The translations under genes were made by a program, and so were the position numbers. Of a stretch of 64,000 nt of DNA, positions 1 through 7,888 are shown one piece after another. The notes under the pieces were generated by a model that saw only the letters and a program-made list of their open reading frames with translations, ran no database searches and was not told where the DNA came from. The DNA lies in the NCBI RefSeq assembly GCF_001742305.1, contig NZ_MJAT01000033.1, positions 124,001 through 188,000 of the forward strand. The letters run 5' to 3'. Every line of letters starts with the position of its first letter. Position 1 is the stretch's first letter. This DNA is from Desulfuribacillus stibiiarsenatis (lineage in GTDB: Bacteria > Bacillota > Bacilli > Desulfuribacillales > Desulfuribacillaceae).

Positions 1-832
1 GCATCATCCCAATGGAAAAAGCAATTTCTATAGCCGTTAATCGCCAAACATCACTACCAAAACTGCGTGTAACCTGAAGAGGAGTTAAAAAAGCTGCCGG
101 TGCAATGAGCACAAAGAAGACAGCGAAAAAGACAAAAAACTTCTTCAAAAAAGCATGCTGACGAATATAATTAATCCCTAGTTGTAAATCTTTAAAGTAA
201 CTGGTTGTTTGCTCTTGCAGGGCTTTTGCATGCACTGGAATTTTCAGAAGGAATAGTAACGTAAAAATCGCAATTACTGCTGTAATCACATCAATGAAGA
301 AAATAGCCTCTAATGTAGCAATGCTCAGAAGAACGGCACTAGCCATTGGAGCTAGAAGATTGACGATCGCATGAATACTCCCATTGATTCCATTCACTTT
401 TGTAAGATTGTCGGCTGGAACTATCTGTGGAAGTATGGCTCCCACCGCTGGTGTCTGGATGCCAGTCCCGACCGCCCGAATCGATGCCATCAGAAATAAA
501 AGCCACGTAGTTCCATATCCCAAAAGAAAAACAATCGCCAGAATCAGTGTTGCCGTTGCAATCAGCGCATCCGCCATAATGATGAGGTTCTTGCGATTAT
601 AACGATCTGCCCATACCCCCGCAATCGGAGATAAAAAAAACGTAGGAAGAAACCCACATATAATATACATCGTCATCATTAATCCCGACTCAGTTGTTAA
701 CGTAATATACCATAAGATAGAAAACTGCACTAAAGCAGAGCCAAAAAGCGATATCGTTTGACTTGATAAAAATAGAATAGTATTCTTTTGCCAATTCGAA
801 TAACTATCATTTACTTGTTCGTTTGTTTGCAT
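1..832 (-). CDS. MFS transporter, partial (3' end outside window)
   Basis: The reverse strand reads from an ATG at 832 to the window edge without a stop, giving about 277 residues beginning MQTNEQVNDSYSNWQ. The translation shows about seven hydrophobic helices and the MFS loop 2-3 signature GVWADRYNRKN (near residues 73-83). This is typical of 12-helix drug/proton antiporters of the macrolide-efflux (MefA-like) branch of the major facilitator superfamily. It should sit in the cytoplasmic membrane and export small molecules; the substrate cannot be told from sequence. The C-terminal third lies beyond base 1, so nothing suggests a broken gene. The family call is strong and the branch is tentative. 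Confidence 0.85.
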   Translation of the reverse strand, partial: MQTNEQVNDSYSNWQKNTILFLSSQTISLFGSALVQFSILWYITLTTESGLMMTMYIICGFLPTFFLSPIAGVWADRYNRKNLIIMADALIATATLILAIVFLLGYGTTWLLFLMASIRAVGTGIQTPAVGAILPQIVPADNLTKVNGINGSIHAIVNLLAPMASAVLLSIATLEAIFFIDVITAVIAIFTLLFLLKIPVHAKALQEQTTSYFKDLQLGINYIRQHAFLKKFFVFFAVFFVLIAPAAFLTPLQVTRSFGSDVWRLTAIEIAFSIGMM

Positions 833-1000
833 ACTGATTTCACGTCCTTACTTATCATCACATAAAGAAGACTTGTGTAGTGTCGAAGATGATTATATCA
901 AAACATAAACTGAGAATAAATGCCACTGTTACGGATACACTAAGAAATATTTTTCAAGTAGATTTCAAAATACATTAAACAGATTTATGGAGGCTATAGT

Positions 1001-1345
1001 ATGGAAACCTTTCAATTAGCAGACAAGATGGTCTTCTCAGACAAATCCTTAACGAAAAAGATTATTTATAGCGATAACAGTATCTTAGTTTTCGTTCTCA
1101 ACTTTAAGCCTGGACAGGTATTACCTCCTCATACTCATCCAGGGATGGTTACAATTGTTCAAATCCTACAAGGGACTGCAATATTTACAGTAGACGGAAA
1201 GGATACTCAACTTACTTCGGGACAGGGACTCATCTGTCAGGAGAAAGAAATGCTGAGTTTACAGAATAGTGGAGATGAAGATCTTTCCCTTTATGTAACT
1301 CTTTCACCAGGACCTGAGAATAAGATATTCGCTGAGGAAATCTAG
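1001..1345 (+). CDS. Small cupin-domain protein
   Basis: This 114-residue protein has a good ribosome binding site (GGAGG, 7 nt upstream of ATG). It is a single cupin_2 fold: motif 1 is around PGQVLPPHTHPG (residues 38-49, metal-ligand histidines in HTHPG) and motif 2 around residues 70-85 (GKDTQLTSGQG). Small stand-alone cupins bind a metal and often act as sensors, isomerases or dioxygenases; the substrate is unknown here. It is monocistronic, between the divergent MFS gene and a shared terminator at 1356-1388. The fold is clear, the role is not. Confidence 0.8.
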   Translation: METFQLADKMVFSDKSLTKKIIYSDNSILVFVLNFKPGQVLPPHTHPGMVTIVQILQGTAIFTVDGKDTQLTSGQGLICQEKEMLSLQNSGDEDLSLYVTLSPGPENKIFAEEI

Positions 1346-1355
1346 AGCACATCTA

Positions 1356-1388
1356 AAAGAGCCTAATCAATCAAATGATAGGCTCTTT
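1356..1388. terminator. Bidirectional rho-independent terminator (cupin / GbsR-like)
   Basis: A 10-bp perfect stem, AAAGAGCCTA (1356-1365) with TAGGCTCTTT (1379-1388), has A-rich and T-rich flanks. It lies between the convergent cupin and GbsR-like genes and can serve both. Confidence 0.8.
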
Positions 1389-1404
1389 ATTCTATATTTC
1401 TTAT

Positions 1405-1959
1405 CTATTTATCCTTCTTCTTATCCGTTGGAACAAAGTTTAGAATTTCCTGTGTCTCAAAACTGTCGATCAGTCTATCTTGCCAATCATAATAGTTAAG
1501 CCTTTCTTCTAGCTTTTTAAGATCACCCATGGCACTCTCACGGATTTCTTCTGAAGTATTAGGATCATCAATGAGTTGTTTTAGTTTGGCAATGGATTTC
1601 TCCATCGTACTGCTATTCATCATAATAGCTGCTCGCCATTTAATTGTGAAGTAATCAAAAAAGCACTGATACCAATCTTCTTTGATTGTATATAAATCCT
1701 TCCTTTCCCCTTTTACCCAAACCTTTTCCACCATATTTAAATCAAGTAAGCTTCTAACCGAAACACTCATACTTGTTTTACTCATACCAAGCTCTTCTTT
1801 CATTTCATCAAGCGTAAGCGGCTTATTGGCAAAAAACAGTAGACCATATAACCTTCCAGCAGATTGAGTGATTCCATATAGGTTCATGTTTTGAGCAAGT
1901 GCCTCTATAACCATAGCTCTAGACTTTTCTAATATTTTAATATCATTCAATGATTTCAC
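1405..1959 (-). CDS. GbsR/OpcR-type MarR-family transcriptional repressor
   Basis: The 184-residue protein carries a winged helix-turn-helix around residues 45-90 (LTLDEMKEELGMSKTSMSVSVR is the DNA-reading part) followed by a helical C-terminal dimer region. This matches the GbsR family, whose Bacillus members (GbsR, OpcR) repress betaine-synthesis or betaine-uptake genes and respond to choline. It is divergently transcribed from the opuA-like operon at 2205, and a 32-bp palindrome sits between them. The inference is that it represses that operon and perhaps itself. Effector and direction of control are not shown by sequence. Confidence 0.85.
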   Translation of the reverse strand: MKSLNDIKILEKSRAMVIEALAQNMNLYGITQSAGRLYGLLFFANKPLTLDEMKEELGMSKTSMSVSVRSLLDLNMVEKVWVKGERKDLYTIKEDWYQCFFDYFTIKWRAAIMMNSSTMEKSIAKLKQLIDDPNTSEEIRESAMGDLKKLEERLNYYDWQDRLIDSFETQEILNFVPTDKKKDK

Positions 1960-2077
1960 ATCCTATAAATTATTAATACTATTTAGTTCTAGCCTACATA
2001 TTCACGAAAGAAATGTAAAGTGCTCTTTTATAGCATAATCGGGAGTATATAAGAGTATTTATAAGTAATCTTCCTGG

Positions 2078-2109
2078 ATATTACGTACAGTTATAACTGT
2101 ACGTAATAT
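2078..2109. promoter_or_regulatory. 32-bp perfect palindrome, candidate operator of the GbsR-like regulator
   Basis: The sequence from 2078 to 2109 is a perfect inverted repeat with no spacer; its half is ATATTACGTACAGTTA. It lies between gbsR-like and opuA-like genes, 27 bp upstream of the -35 box of the opuA promoter. There is no T-tract, so it is not a terminator. A dimeric MarR-type operator is the simplest reading. Confidence 0.6.
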
Positions 2110-2136
2110 ATAAACGATAAACACGGTATACAAAGT

Positions 2137-2166
2137 TTGAACTATATCAAACAAACGGACTATAAT
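2137..2166 (+). promoter_or_regulatory. Sigma-A promoter of the opuA-like operon
   Basis: TTGAAC (2137-2142) and a consensus TATAAT (2161-2166) are separated by 18 bp, 38 bp upstream of the ATP-binding subunit's ATG. Confidence 0.6.
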
Positions 2167-2204
2167 TAATGAGGTCATAGTGGCCAAATTAAAGAGGTGA
2201 AAAA

Positions 2205-3443
2205 ATGATAACAAATATAAAAATTAAAGTCAGTGATGTGACCAAGATTTTTGGTAAATCCTCAAAAAGGGCTTTGCAGTTAATAAAAGAAGGAAAGTCA
2301 AAGGATCAAATATTAAAAGAAACGGGATCAACAGTTGGTGTCAATCGTGCATCCTTTGAAGTCAAGTCAGGCGAAATTTTCGTTATTATGGGTTTATCCG
2401 GTAGTGGCAAGTCTACCCTAGTCCGATTGCTAAATCGTCTGATTGAACCAACGTTAGGCCAAATCCATATCGATGGTAAAGATGTAGTGAAGATGAGTAA
2501 GGAAGAACTTAGGGAAGTAAGAAGAAAGAAAATAAGTATGGTCTTTCAAAAGTTTGCATTGTTCCCTCATAGGACAGTGCTAGAAAACACTGAATATGGT
2601 TTAGAAATTCAGTGTATTGAAAAGTCCAATCGACACAAAAAAGCAATGGAAGCCTTACACTTAGTAGGACTTAATGGTTATGAAAACCAGTACCCTAGTC
2701 AGCTTAGTGGTGGAATGCAGCAACGTGTAGGACTTGCGAGAGCTCTAGCAAATAATCCAGATATTCTTCTAATGGATGAAGCATTTAGCGCATTAGATCC
2801 TTTAATTCGAAAAGATATGCAGAATGAGTTGCTAGAATTACAATCTACTATGGAGAAAACAATCGTCTTTATCACCCATGATTTAGATGAAGCACTTCGT
2901 ATTGGAGACAGAATTGCACTAATGAAAGATGGTAATATCGTACAAATCGGAACACCTGAAGAAATATTGATGAGTCCTTCGAATGAGTATGTTGAGCGAT
3001 TCGTAGAGGACGTAGATCTTGCGAAAGTATTAACCGCGCAACACGTTATGAAGCGTGCAGAGACCGTTCAAGTTGATAAAGGTCCTCGCGTCGCACTTAA
3101 GTTAATGAAGGATTTAGGAATCTCATCAATTTACGTCGTGGATAAACAGCAAACTCTACTCGGGGCAATTACCGCAAAAGATGCTTCGAAAGCAGCGGAG
3201 GAAAACCAATCATTAACAGCCATACTAGATAAAGATATAAATGTAGTTGGAACAGACACAATCTTAATCGATTTATTTGATAAAGTATCATCGTCCAGCA
3301 TCCCCGTGGCAGTTACGGATGGAAAAGGGCGCTTAAAAGGAATTCTAATCAAAGGGGCTGTTATTGGGGCTCTTGCTGGTAACGAGCAATATATCAATGC
3401 GGTTGCTAGTTCCCAGGTAACAGAATCTAAGGAGGTGATGTAA
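2205..3443 (+). CDS. opuAA: Glycine betaine/proline ABC transporter, ATP-binding subunit with CBS domains
   Basis: The 412-residue ATPase has Walker A GLSGSGKST (63-71), ABC signature LSGGMQQR (167-174), Walker B ILLMDEAF (187-194) and a tandem CBS module from about residue 280 to 400. That architecture is specific to OpuA/ProV osmoprotectant importers, where the CBS pair senses ionic strength. The ATG is preceded by AGAGGTG. It is the first gene of a three-gene operon, with permease and binding protein following within 2 nt or overlapping. It energises uptake of glycine betaine or a related compatible solute at the membrane. Confidence 0.95.
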   Translation: MITNIKIKVSDVTKIFGKSSKRALQLIKEGKSKDQILKETGSTVGVNRASFEVKSGEIFVIMGLSGSGKSTLVRLLNRLIEPTLGQIHIDGKDVVKMSKEELREVRRKKISMVFQKFALFPHRTVLENTEYGLEIQCIEKSNRHKKAMEALHLVGLNGYENQYPSQLSGGMQQRVGLARALANNPDILLMDEAFSALDPLIRKDMQNELLELQSTMEKTIVFITHDLDEALRIGDRIALMKDGNIVQIGTPEEILMSPSNEYVERFVEDVDLAKVLTAQHVMKRAETVQVDKGPRVALKLMKDLGISSIYVVDKQQTLLGAITAKDASKAAEENQSLTAILDKDINVVGTDTILIDLFDKVSSSSIPVAVTDGKGRLKGILIKGAVIGALAGNEQYINAVASSQVTESKEVM

Positions 3444-3444
3444 G

Positions 3445-4293
3445 ATGAACGGTATTTTACCGAAGCTTCCTTTAGCAAAATGGATTGATAGTTTAGTAGA
3501 CTGGATGACCGCTACCTTTGGCGGAATATTTGATAGCATATCTGATGGGGTTGAATTTTTCGTAGAAGGAATTGTCTCAGGTTTAGGCGCGATGCCTGCT
3601 ATACTCCTAATTATTCTCGTGACGTTGCTATCTTGGAAAGTTTGTAATATACGAATTGGAGTCTTTGCATTACTAGGTTTGCTTCTAATTGATAATCTAG
3701 GGTATTGGGAACATATGTTAGAAACACTTGCTCTTGTTTTGACTTCCGTATTGATTTCTATCGTTATTGGAATACCTACTGGTATATGGGCATCACAAAG
3801 CGACAGAGTTAGGCAGGTTGTTACACCTATACTAGATTTGATGCAAACAATGCCTGCATTCGTTTATTTACTACCAGCAATTTTCTTCTTTAATATTGGA
3901 GTAGTACCAGGGGTTATAGCATCCGTCATCTTTGCAATGCCGCCAACTATTCGTTTAACCGTGCTAGGAATTCAACAAGTTCCAGCAGATTTAATTGAAG
4001 CAACAGAAGCATTTGGCTCCACCACCAAACAAAAGCTTTTAAAGGTGCAATTACCACTAGCAATGCCAACAATCATGGCAGGGATAAACCAAAGTATAAT
4101 GTTATCATTATCCATGGTGGTAATAGCATCTATGGTTGGAGCCCCTGGGTTAGGTACGGAAGTCTATCGTGCTGTAACTCAAATTAAAACCGGTGTTGGG
4201 TTTGAAGCTGGTCTGGCAATCGTTGTCATTGCTATTTTGCTAGATCGCATCACTCAAAATATAAGCAAGAAAAAACAAGGGGGAACAGCGTAA
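3445..4293 (+). CDS. opuAB: Glycine betaine/proline ABC transporter, permease
   Basis: The 282-residue membrane protein has about six to seven helices and the EAA cytoplasmic loop (EATEAFGSTTKQKLLKVQLP, about residues 186-205) that docks on the ATPase. It starts one base after the stop of the ATPase gene, behind GGAGGTG. Length and the PTGIWAS / MQTMPAFVYLLP segments fit ProW/OpuAB. Its last base overlaps the start of the binding-protein gene (TAATG), so the three genes are translationally coupled. Confidence 0.95.
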   Translation: MNGILPKLPLAKWIDSLVDWMTATFGGIFDSISDGVEFFVEGIVSGLGAMPAILLIILVTLLSWKVCNIRIGVFALLGLLLIDNLGYWEHMLETLALVLTSVLISIVIGIPTGIWASQSDRVRQVVTPILDLMQTMPAFVYLLPAIFFFNIGVVPGVIASVIFAMPPTIRLTVLGIQQVPADLIEATEAFGSTTKQKLLKVQLPLAMPTIMAGINQSIMLSLSMVVIASMVGAPGLGTEVYRAVTQIKTGVGFEAGLAIVVIAILLDRITQNISKKKQGGTA

Positions 4294-5189
4294 TGTTTAA
4301 AAGAATTATTGGAATTACACTAGCTTTAGTATTAACTATGGGATTAGCAGCCTGTGGAGGAGACCAAACAGGAAGCCCATCTGAAACTACTAAATCTGTA
4401 GGGGAACAAGTCGGTTACAAGATTGTAGGAATTGATCCAGGTGCAGGATTAATGAAATTAACAATAGACAAAATCATCCCTGAATACGGACTTGATAACT
4501 GGAAAGTAGTGGAGGGTTCTGGTGCTGCTATGACTGCCGCTTTGAAAAAAGCCTATGACAAAGGGGATCCAATCATTATAACAGGTTGGAGCCCACACTG
4601 GAAATTTGCAAGCTATGACTTAAAATACCTAGAAGATCCAAAAGGTATTTATGGTGGAGCTGAAGATGTGAATACAATCGTTCGTCTAGGATTAAAAGAA
4701 GATCACCCTGAGGCTTATAAGGTTCTTGATCAATTTAACTGGAATCCAGAGCATATCGAAACAGTAATGAATTTGATTCAACAAGGCGCTGAACCAGCTG
4801 ATGCTGCGGCCCAATTTGTAAGTGAAAATGAAGCTTTAGTTAGTACTTGGACCGAAGGAGTTAACCCAGTTGACGGGAAAGAAATCAAAATGCTTTATGT
4901 AGCATGGGACGATGTCATCGCTAGCTCAAACGTAGTGAAAAATGCACTTGAAAGCATCGGTTATAAAGTAACTTTAGTTCAAGTCGATGCTGGTCCAATG
5001 TGGGCTGGTATAGCTAGCGGAAGTGGTGATGCAATGGTGGGTGCATGGTTGCCAACAACTCATGCTGACTACTACGCTGAATACGAAGGAAAGTTTGAAG
5101 ACCTAGGTGCTAACCTTACTGGCACAAAGTTAGGATTAGTTGTACCAGCATACATGGATATTAACTCAATCGAAGATTTAAAAGAATAA
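4293..5189 (+). CDS. opuAC: Glycine betaine-binding lipoprotein of OpuA-type ABC transporter
   Basis: The 298-residue protein begins with a lipoprotein signal peptide ending in the lipobox LAAC (Cys21), so the mature protein should be lipid-anchored outside the membrane. The remainder is one OpuAC/ProX substrate-binding domain; Trp-rich segments such as GWSPHWKF and WLPTTH are typical of the aromatic cage that holds quaternary ammonium ligands. The gene overlaps the permease stop by one base and ends just before a strong terminator. Betaine is the likely ligand; proline betaine or carnitine cannot be excluded. Confidence 0.93.
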   Translation: MFKRIIGITLALVLTMGLAACGGDQTGSPSETTKSVGEQVGYKIVGIDPGAGLMKLTIDKIIPEYGLDNWKVVEGSGAAMTAALKKAYDKGDPIIITGWSPHWKFASYDLKYLEDPKGIYGGAEDVNTIVRLGLKEDHPEAYKVLDQFNWNPEHIETVMNLIQQGAEPADAAAQFVSENEALVSTWTEGVNPVDGKEIKMLYVAWDDVIASSNVVKNALESIGYKVTLVQVDAGPMWAGIASGSGDAMVGAWLPTTHADYYAEYEGKFEDLGANLTGTKLGLVVPAYMDINSIEDLKE

Positions 5190-5190
5190 T

Positions 5191-5244
5191 ATATACAACG
5201 CAAAACCCTGAATAATAATTTATTCAGGGTTTTGCGTTGTATAT
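5191..5244. terminator. Very strong bidirectional terminator after the opuA-like operon
   Basis: The left arm from 5191 and right arm to 5244 are perfectly complementary over 25 bp with a 4-nt loop. The arms contain AACGCAAAACCCTGAATA and its complement, so either strand has a T-rich tail. It separates opuAC from the convergent small wHTH gene. Confidence 0.9.
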
Positions 5245-5270
5245 TAATCTGCTGTTGAAATCCAGTTGCC

Positions 5271-5450
5271 TTATTCTGCTGGTTCCCACTTACAACGAAC
5301 TGGAGAAACAATCGCATTATCTTTCTTTAACTCTTTAAATGCATTATCAACCTCTTTGCGGTCTAATCCTGATAATTTCTCAACCTCACCAGCACTTACT
5401 GGTTTACCTGCTGCCTTCATTACTTCTAATACTTTATCTTTAGCACTCAT
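5271..5450 (-). CDS. Small winged-helix DNA-binding protein (59 aa)
   Basis: The reverse strand encodes a 59-residue protein beginning MSAKDKVLEVMKAAGKPVSAG and ending CKWEPAE. AGGAG lies 7 nt before the ATG at 5450. The pattern of three short helices (residues 3-13, 18-25, 31-43) followed by a strand pair (NAIVSPVRCKW) is a minimal winged helix like those of MarR/ArsR-type regulators. It is a single gene, convergent with opuA. Target genes are unknown. It falls below the usual 60-codon cut-off and is easily missed. Confidence 0.75.
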   Translation of the reverse strand: MSAKDKVLEVMKAAGKPVSAGEVEKLSGLDRKEVDNAFKELKKDNAIVSPVRCKWEPAE

Positions 5451-5528
5451 TCGATCATCTCCTAATATTTAATGTGGTTTTATTCCCTATTTTACCCTAA
5501 TTAGATAATGTGGTAAATAAAAACGTAT

Positions 5529-6755
5529 TTAATTTTTCAGTAACGCCTTATGGTACGTTTTCTTCCCCTTACGAATTTTGACACCGTTTTGCAATTCGTC
5601 TGAAGTAATATTATGATCGATAGATTCAACCTTCGCTTCATCAACATATACCCCACCCTGTTGAATCAGGCGCCTCACTTCACTCTTAGAAGCTGCCATA
5701 GAGCATACCAGCATCAAATCTACTATGTTTATAACTCCAGCACTTAGCTGTTCAACAGCTATCTCCGTTGTTGGCATATTGGAATCATCCGCACCCCCTG
5801 CAAACAGTGCGTGAGCAGCGCTCTTAGCCTTCTCGGCTTCCTCTTCACCATGGATCATCTTCGTTAGTTCATAAGCCAGGATTTCCTTAGCTTCATTTAA
5901 TTGACTGCCTTCCCACTTGTCCATTTCATCAATCTGTTCTAGTGGCAAGAATGTAAGCATGCGTATGCACTTAAGTACATCGGCATCACCAATATTACGC
6001 CAGTATTGGAAGAATTCAAACGGTGAAGTCTTGTTAGGATCTAGCCATACAGCACCCTTTGCCGTTTTCCCCATCTTATTGCCCTCAGAATTCATTAACA
6101 GTGTAATTGTCATTGCATATGCATTTTTGCCTAGCTTACGACGGATTAATTCTGTACCACCCAACATATTCGACCATTGGTCATCCCCACCAAACTGCAT
6201 ATTACAACCGTAGTGCTGAAACAGATGATAGAAGTCGTAAGACTGCATAATCATATAATTTAATTCTAGGAATGAGAGGCCCTTTTCCATTCTCTGCTTA
6301 TAACATTCAGCACGCAGCATGTTATTGACAGAGAAATGTGGTCCAACTTCACGAAGCATTTCAATATAATTAAGCTTCCCTAGCCAATCTGCATTGTTCA
6401 CCATAATCGCTTTATCATCTGCAAATTCAATGAATCGTTCCATCTGTTTCTTAAAGCATTCAATATTATGCTGGATTATCTCAGGTGTCATCATCGTACG
6501 TAAGTCTGTTCGGCCCGACGGATCACCAATCATACCCGTACCACCTCCTAGAAGGACTACCGGCTTGTTTCCAGCAATTTGCAAACGCTTCATTAGGCAT
6601 AATGCCATGAAATGCCCAACATGTAAGGAATCGGCAGTTGGATCAAACCCAATGTAAAATGTTGCTTTCCCATTGTTCACTAGTTCTGTAATTTCTTCTT
6701 CGTCGGTAACCTGGGCGATCAAACCACGGGCTACTAATTCATCATAAATTTTCAT
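5529..6755 (-). CDS. tyrS: Tyrosyl-tRNA synthetase
   Basis: The 408-residue class I synthetase has the HIGH-type motif HVGH (45-48), the KMSKS-type motif KMGKT (near 230) and a C-terminal S4 RNA-binding domain (about 345-408, QQGGVYVDEAKV). It charges tRNA-Tyr with tyrosine in the cytoplasm. ATG is preceded by AAGGAG. It is transcribed leftward and preceded by a tyrosine T-box leader, which fits amino-acid-limited induction. It is monocistronic. Confidence 0.98.
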   Translation of the reverse strand: MKIYDELVARGLIAQVTDEEEITELVNNGKATFYIGFDPTADSLHVGHFMALCLMKRLQIAGNKPVVLLGGGTGMIGDPSGRTDLRTMMTPEIIQHNIECFKKQMERFIEFADDKAIMVNNADWLGKLNYIEMLREVGPHFSVNNMLRAECYKQRMEKGLSFLELNYMIMQSYDFYHLFQHYGCNMQFGGDDQWSNMLGGTELIRRKLGKNAYAMTITLLMNSEGNKMGKTAKGAVWLDPNKTSPFEFFQYWRNIGDADVLKCIRMLTFLPLEQIDEMDKWEGSQLNEAKEILAYELTKMIHGEEEAEKAKSAAHALFAGGADDSNMPTTEIAVEQLSAGVINIVDLMLVCSMAASKSEVRRLIQQGGVYVDEAKVESIDHNITSDELQNGVKIRKGKKTYHKALLKN

Positions 6756-6820
6756 CGTAACAGCTCCTTATTAAAATTTAAACATTAAAGAAAAATTGGC
6801 ATTCGCCAATCTTATAGTAC

Positions 6821-7092
6821 AAAAAACCCCTGCTCCGAAAGGAACAGAGGGCAGAAATTGCGGTACCACCTCAAATTTGGAAATTCCTCACAGAATTCCC
6901 CTCAACAAGTGTATGAACACTCAAACGCTATATTGGGCGTACCCATTACACCCTACTACAAGTTCAGGTGGCGGCTCCAGGATGTATTCGAATCAGTGCG
7001 TCTACAGCCTCTCACCAACCAGCTGCTCTCTGAATGACGTGATACTAACCTACTTCTTCCCTTCAAAGCTTGGATTTATTCACTTAACGATT
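6821..7092 (-). ncRNA. T-box leader of tyrS (tyrosine-specific)
   Basis: On the reverse strand the leader contains the antiterminator T-box core GGTGGTACCGC (about 6860-6872). It is followed by a terminator hairpin CCCTCTGTTCC-TTTC-GGAGCAGGGG and six T (6821-6851). Stem I holds a specifier-loop segment GAATACA, in which UAC (6984-6986) is a tyrosine codon, matching the downstream tyrS. An AGTA-type bulge segment (near 7040) is also present. Uncharged tRNA-Tyr should pair with UAC and with the T-box bulge to block termination. Confidence 0.93.
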
Positions 7093-7098
7093 AAACAA

Positions 7099-7127
7099 AT
7101 TCTAATCGAATTGACGATAAAAGTAAA
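7099..7127 (-). promoter_or_regulatory. Promoter of the tyrS T-box transcript
   Basis: On the reverse strand TTTACT (7127-7122) and TAGAAT (7104-7099) are separated by 17 bp, placing the transcription start near 7092. This is just after the methyltransferase stop. Confidence 0.5.
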
Positions 7128-7142
7128 GTCACAGCTAAAAGC

Positions 7143-7760
7143 TTATTTTTTAGCATCAATAATAAACATCGATGCATCTTGACCCATAAATAGTTTGCTT
7201 CCAGTGTAAAATGTTTCAGTTTGAACGTCTTTAAACCCTATCTCCAACATTATTGCTTTAAGCTGTTCCTGATCAAACCCATTATGGACCAAATCTGAAA
7301 CAACATTTTCATTTTTATTAAAGTCAACGAGTAATAAATGACCCTCATGGTTTAAAATATTATATAACTTTGATAAGACAGAAGTATAGTCTCGAATATG
7401 TAGCAGAACTTGTGCCATAAAAATATAATCAGCTGAGTTGTCAAGATTGATAGAAGTTTCTAAATCTAGACATAAAGAGCTTGCATTCTGAGCATTAGCA
7501 TCAGAAATCTTCTTATTAACGATATGAAGCATATTCTGTGAAGTATCTAGAAATAGTATGGATCTAAATTTATCTAACAAGTCCATACCTACCAGACCAG
7601 TTCCACATCCAAAGTCAATCGCGTCCTTATCCCTAGTGTTAACTAATAGATTTTTGATAGCATCTGTTGATACCTTAGCAATATGGACTCTTTCAGGAGT
7701 GTCATATATATTGGCTATCATCTCAAAAATATCATTATTTCCCATTCTTGTACTCTCCAA
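7143..7760 (-). CDS. Class I SAM-dependent methyltransferase
   Basis: The 205-residue protein has the SAM-binding glycine loop DFGCGTGLVGMDL (about residues 46-58), followed by acidic motif II (ILFLDTS) and a motif IV-like FMAQVLLHI. This is the Methyltransf_11/25 pattern seen in small-molecule methylases. The segment GVDFNKNENVVSD near residue 145 fits the same fold. Substrate unknown. It lies upstream of the tyrS leader but the T-box has its own promoter, so it is probably a separate transcript. Confidence 0.8.
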   Translation of the reverse strand: MESTRMGNNDIFEMIANIYDTPERVHIAKVSTDAIKNLLVNTRDKDAIDFGCGTGLVGMDLLDKFRSILFLDTSQNMLHIVNKKISDANAQNASSLCLDLETSINLDNSADYIFMAQVLLHIRDYTSVLSKLYNILNHEGHLLLVDFNKNENVVSDLVHNGFDQEQLKAIMLEIGFKDVQTETFYTGSKLFMGQDASMFIIDAKK

Positions 7761-7888
7761 TCTGTCTCAATCAATTAACACTTGCATATTGTATCAAATT
7801 CAGAACTTATGGTACAGTTAATTGACATCCATATGATCTTAAAGCATCGAAAAAACATTCTTCAATCGTTATACTGGAGGAAAGACAC

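Noticed and set aside
6796-7182. A 128-codon open frame on the + strand in front of tyrS
   Set aside because: It runs antisense through the T-box leader, whose conserved T-box core, terminator and tyrosine specifier explain the sequence; the frame has no RBS.
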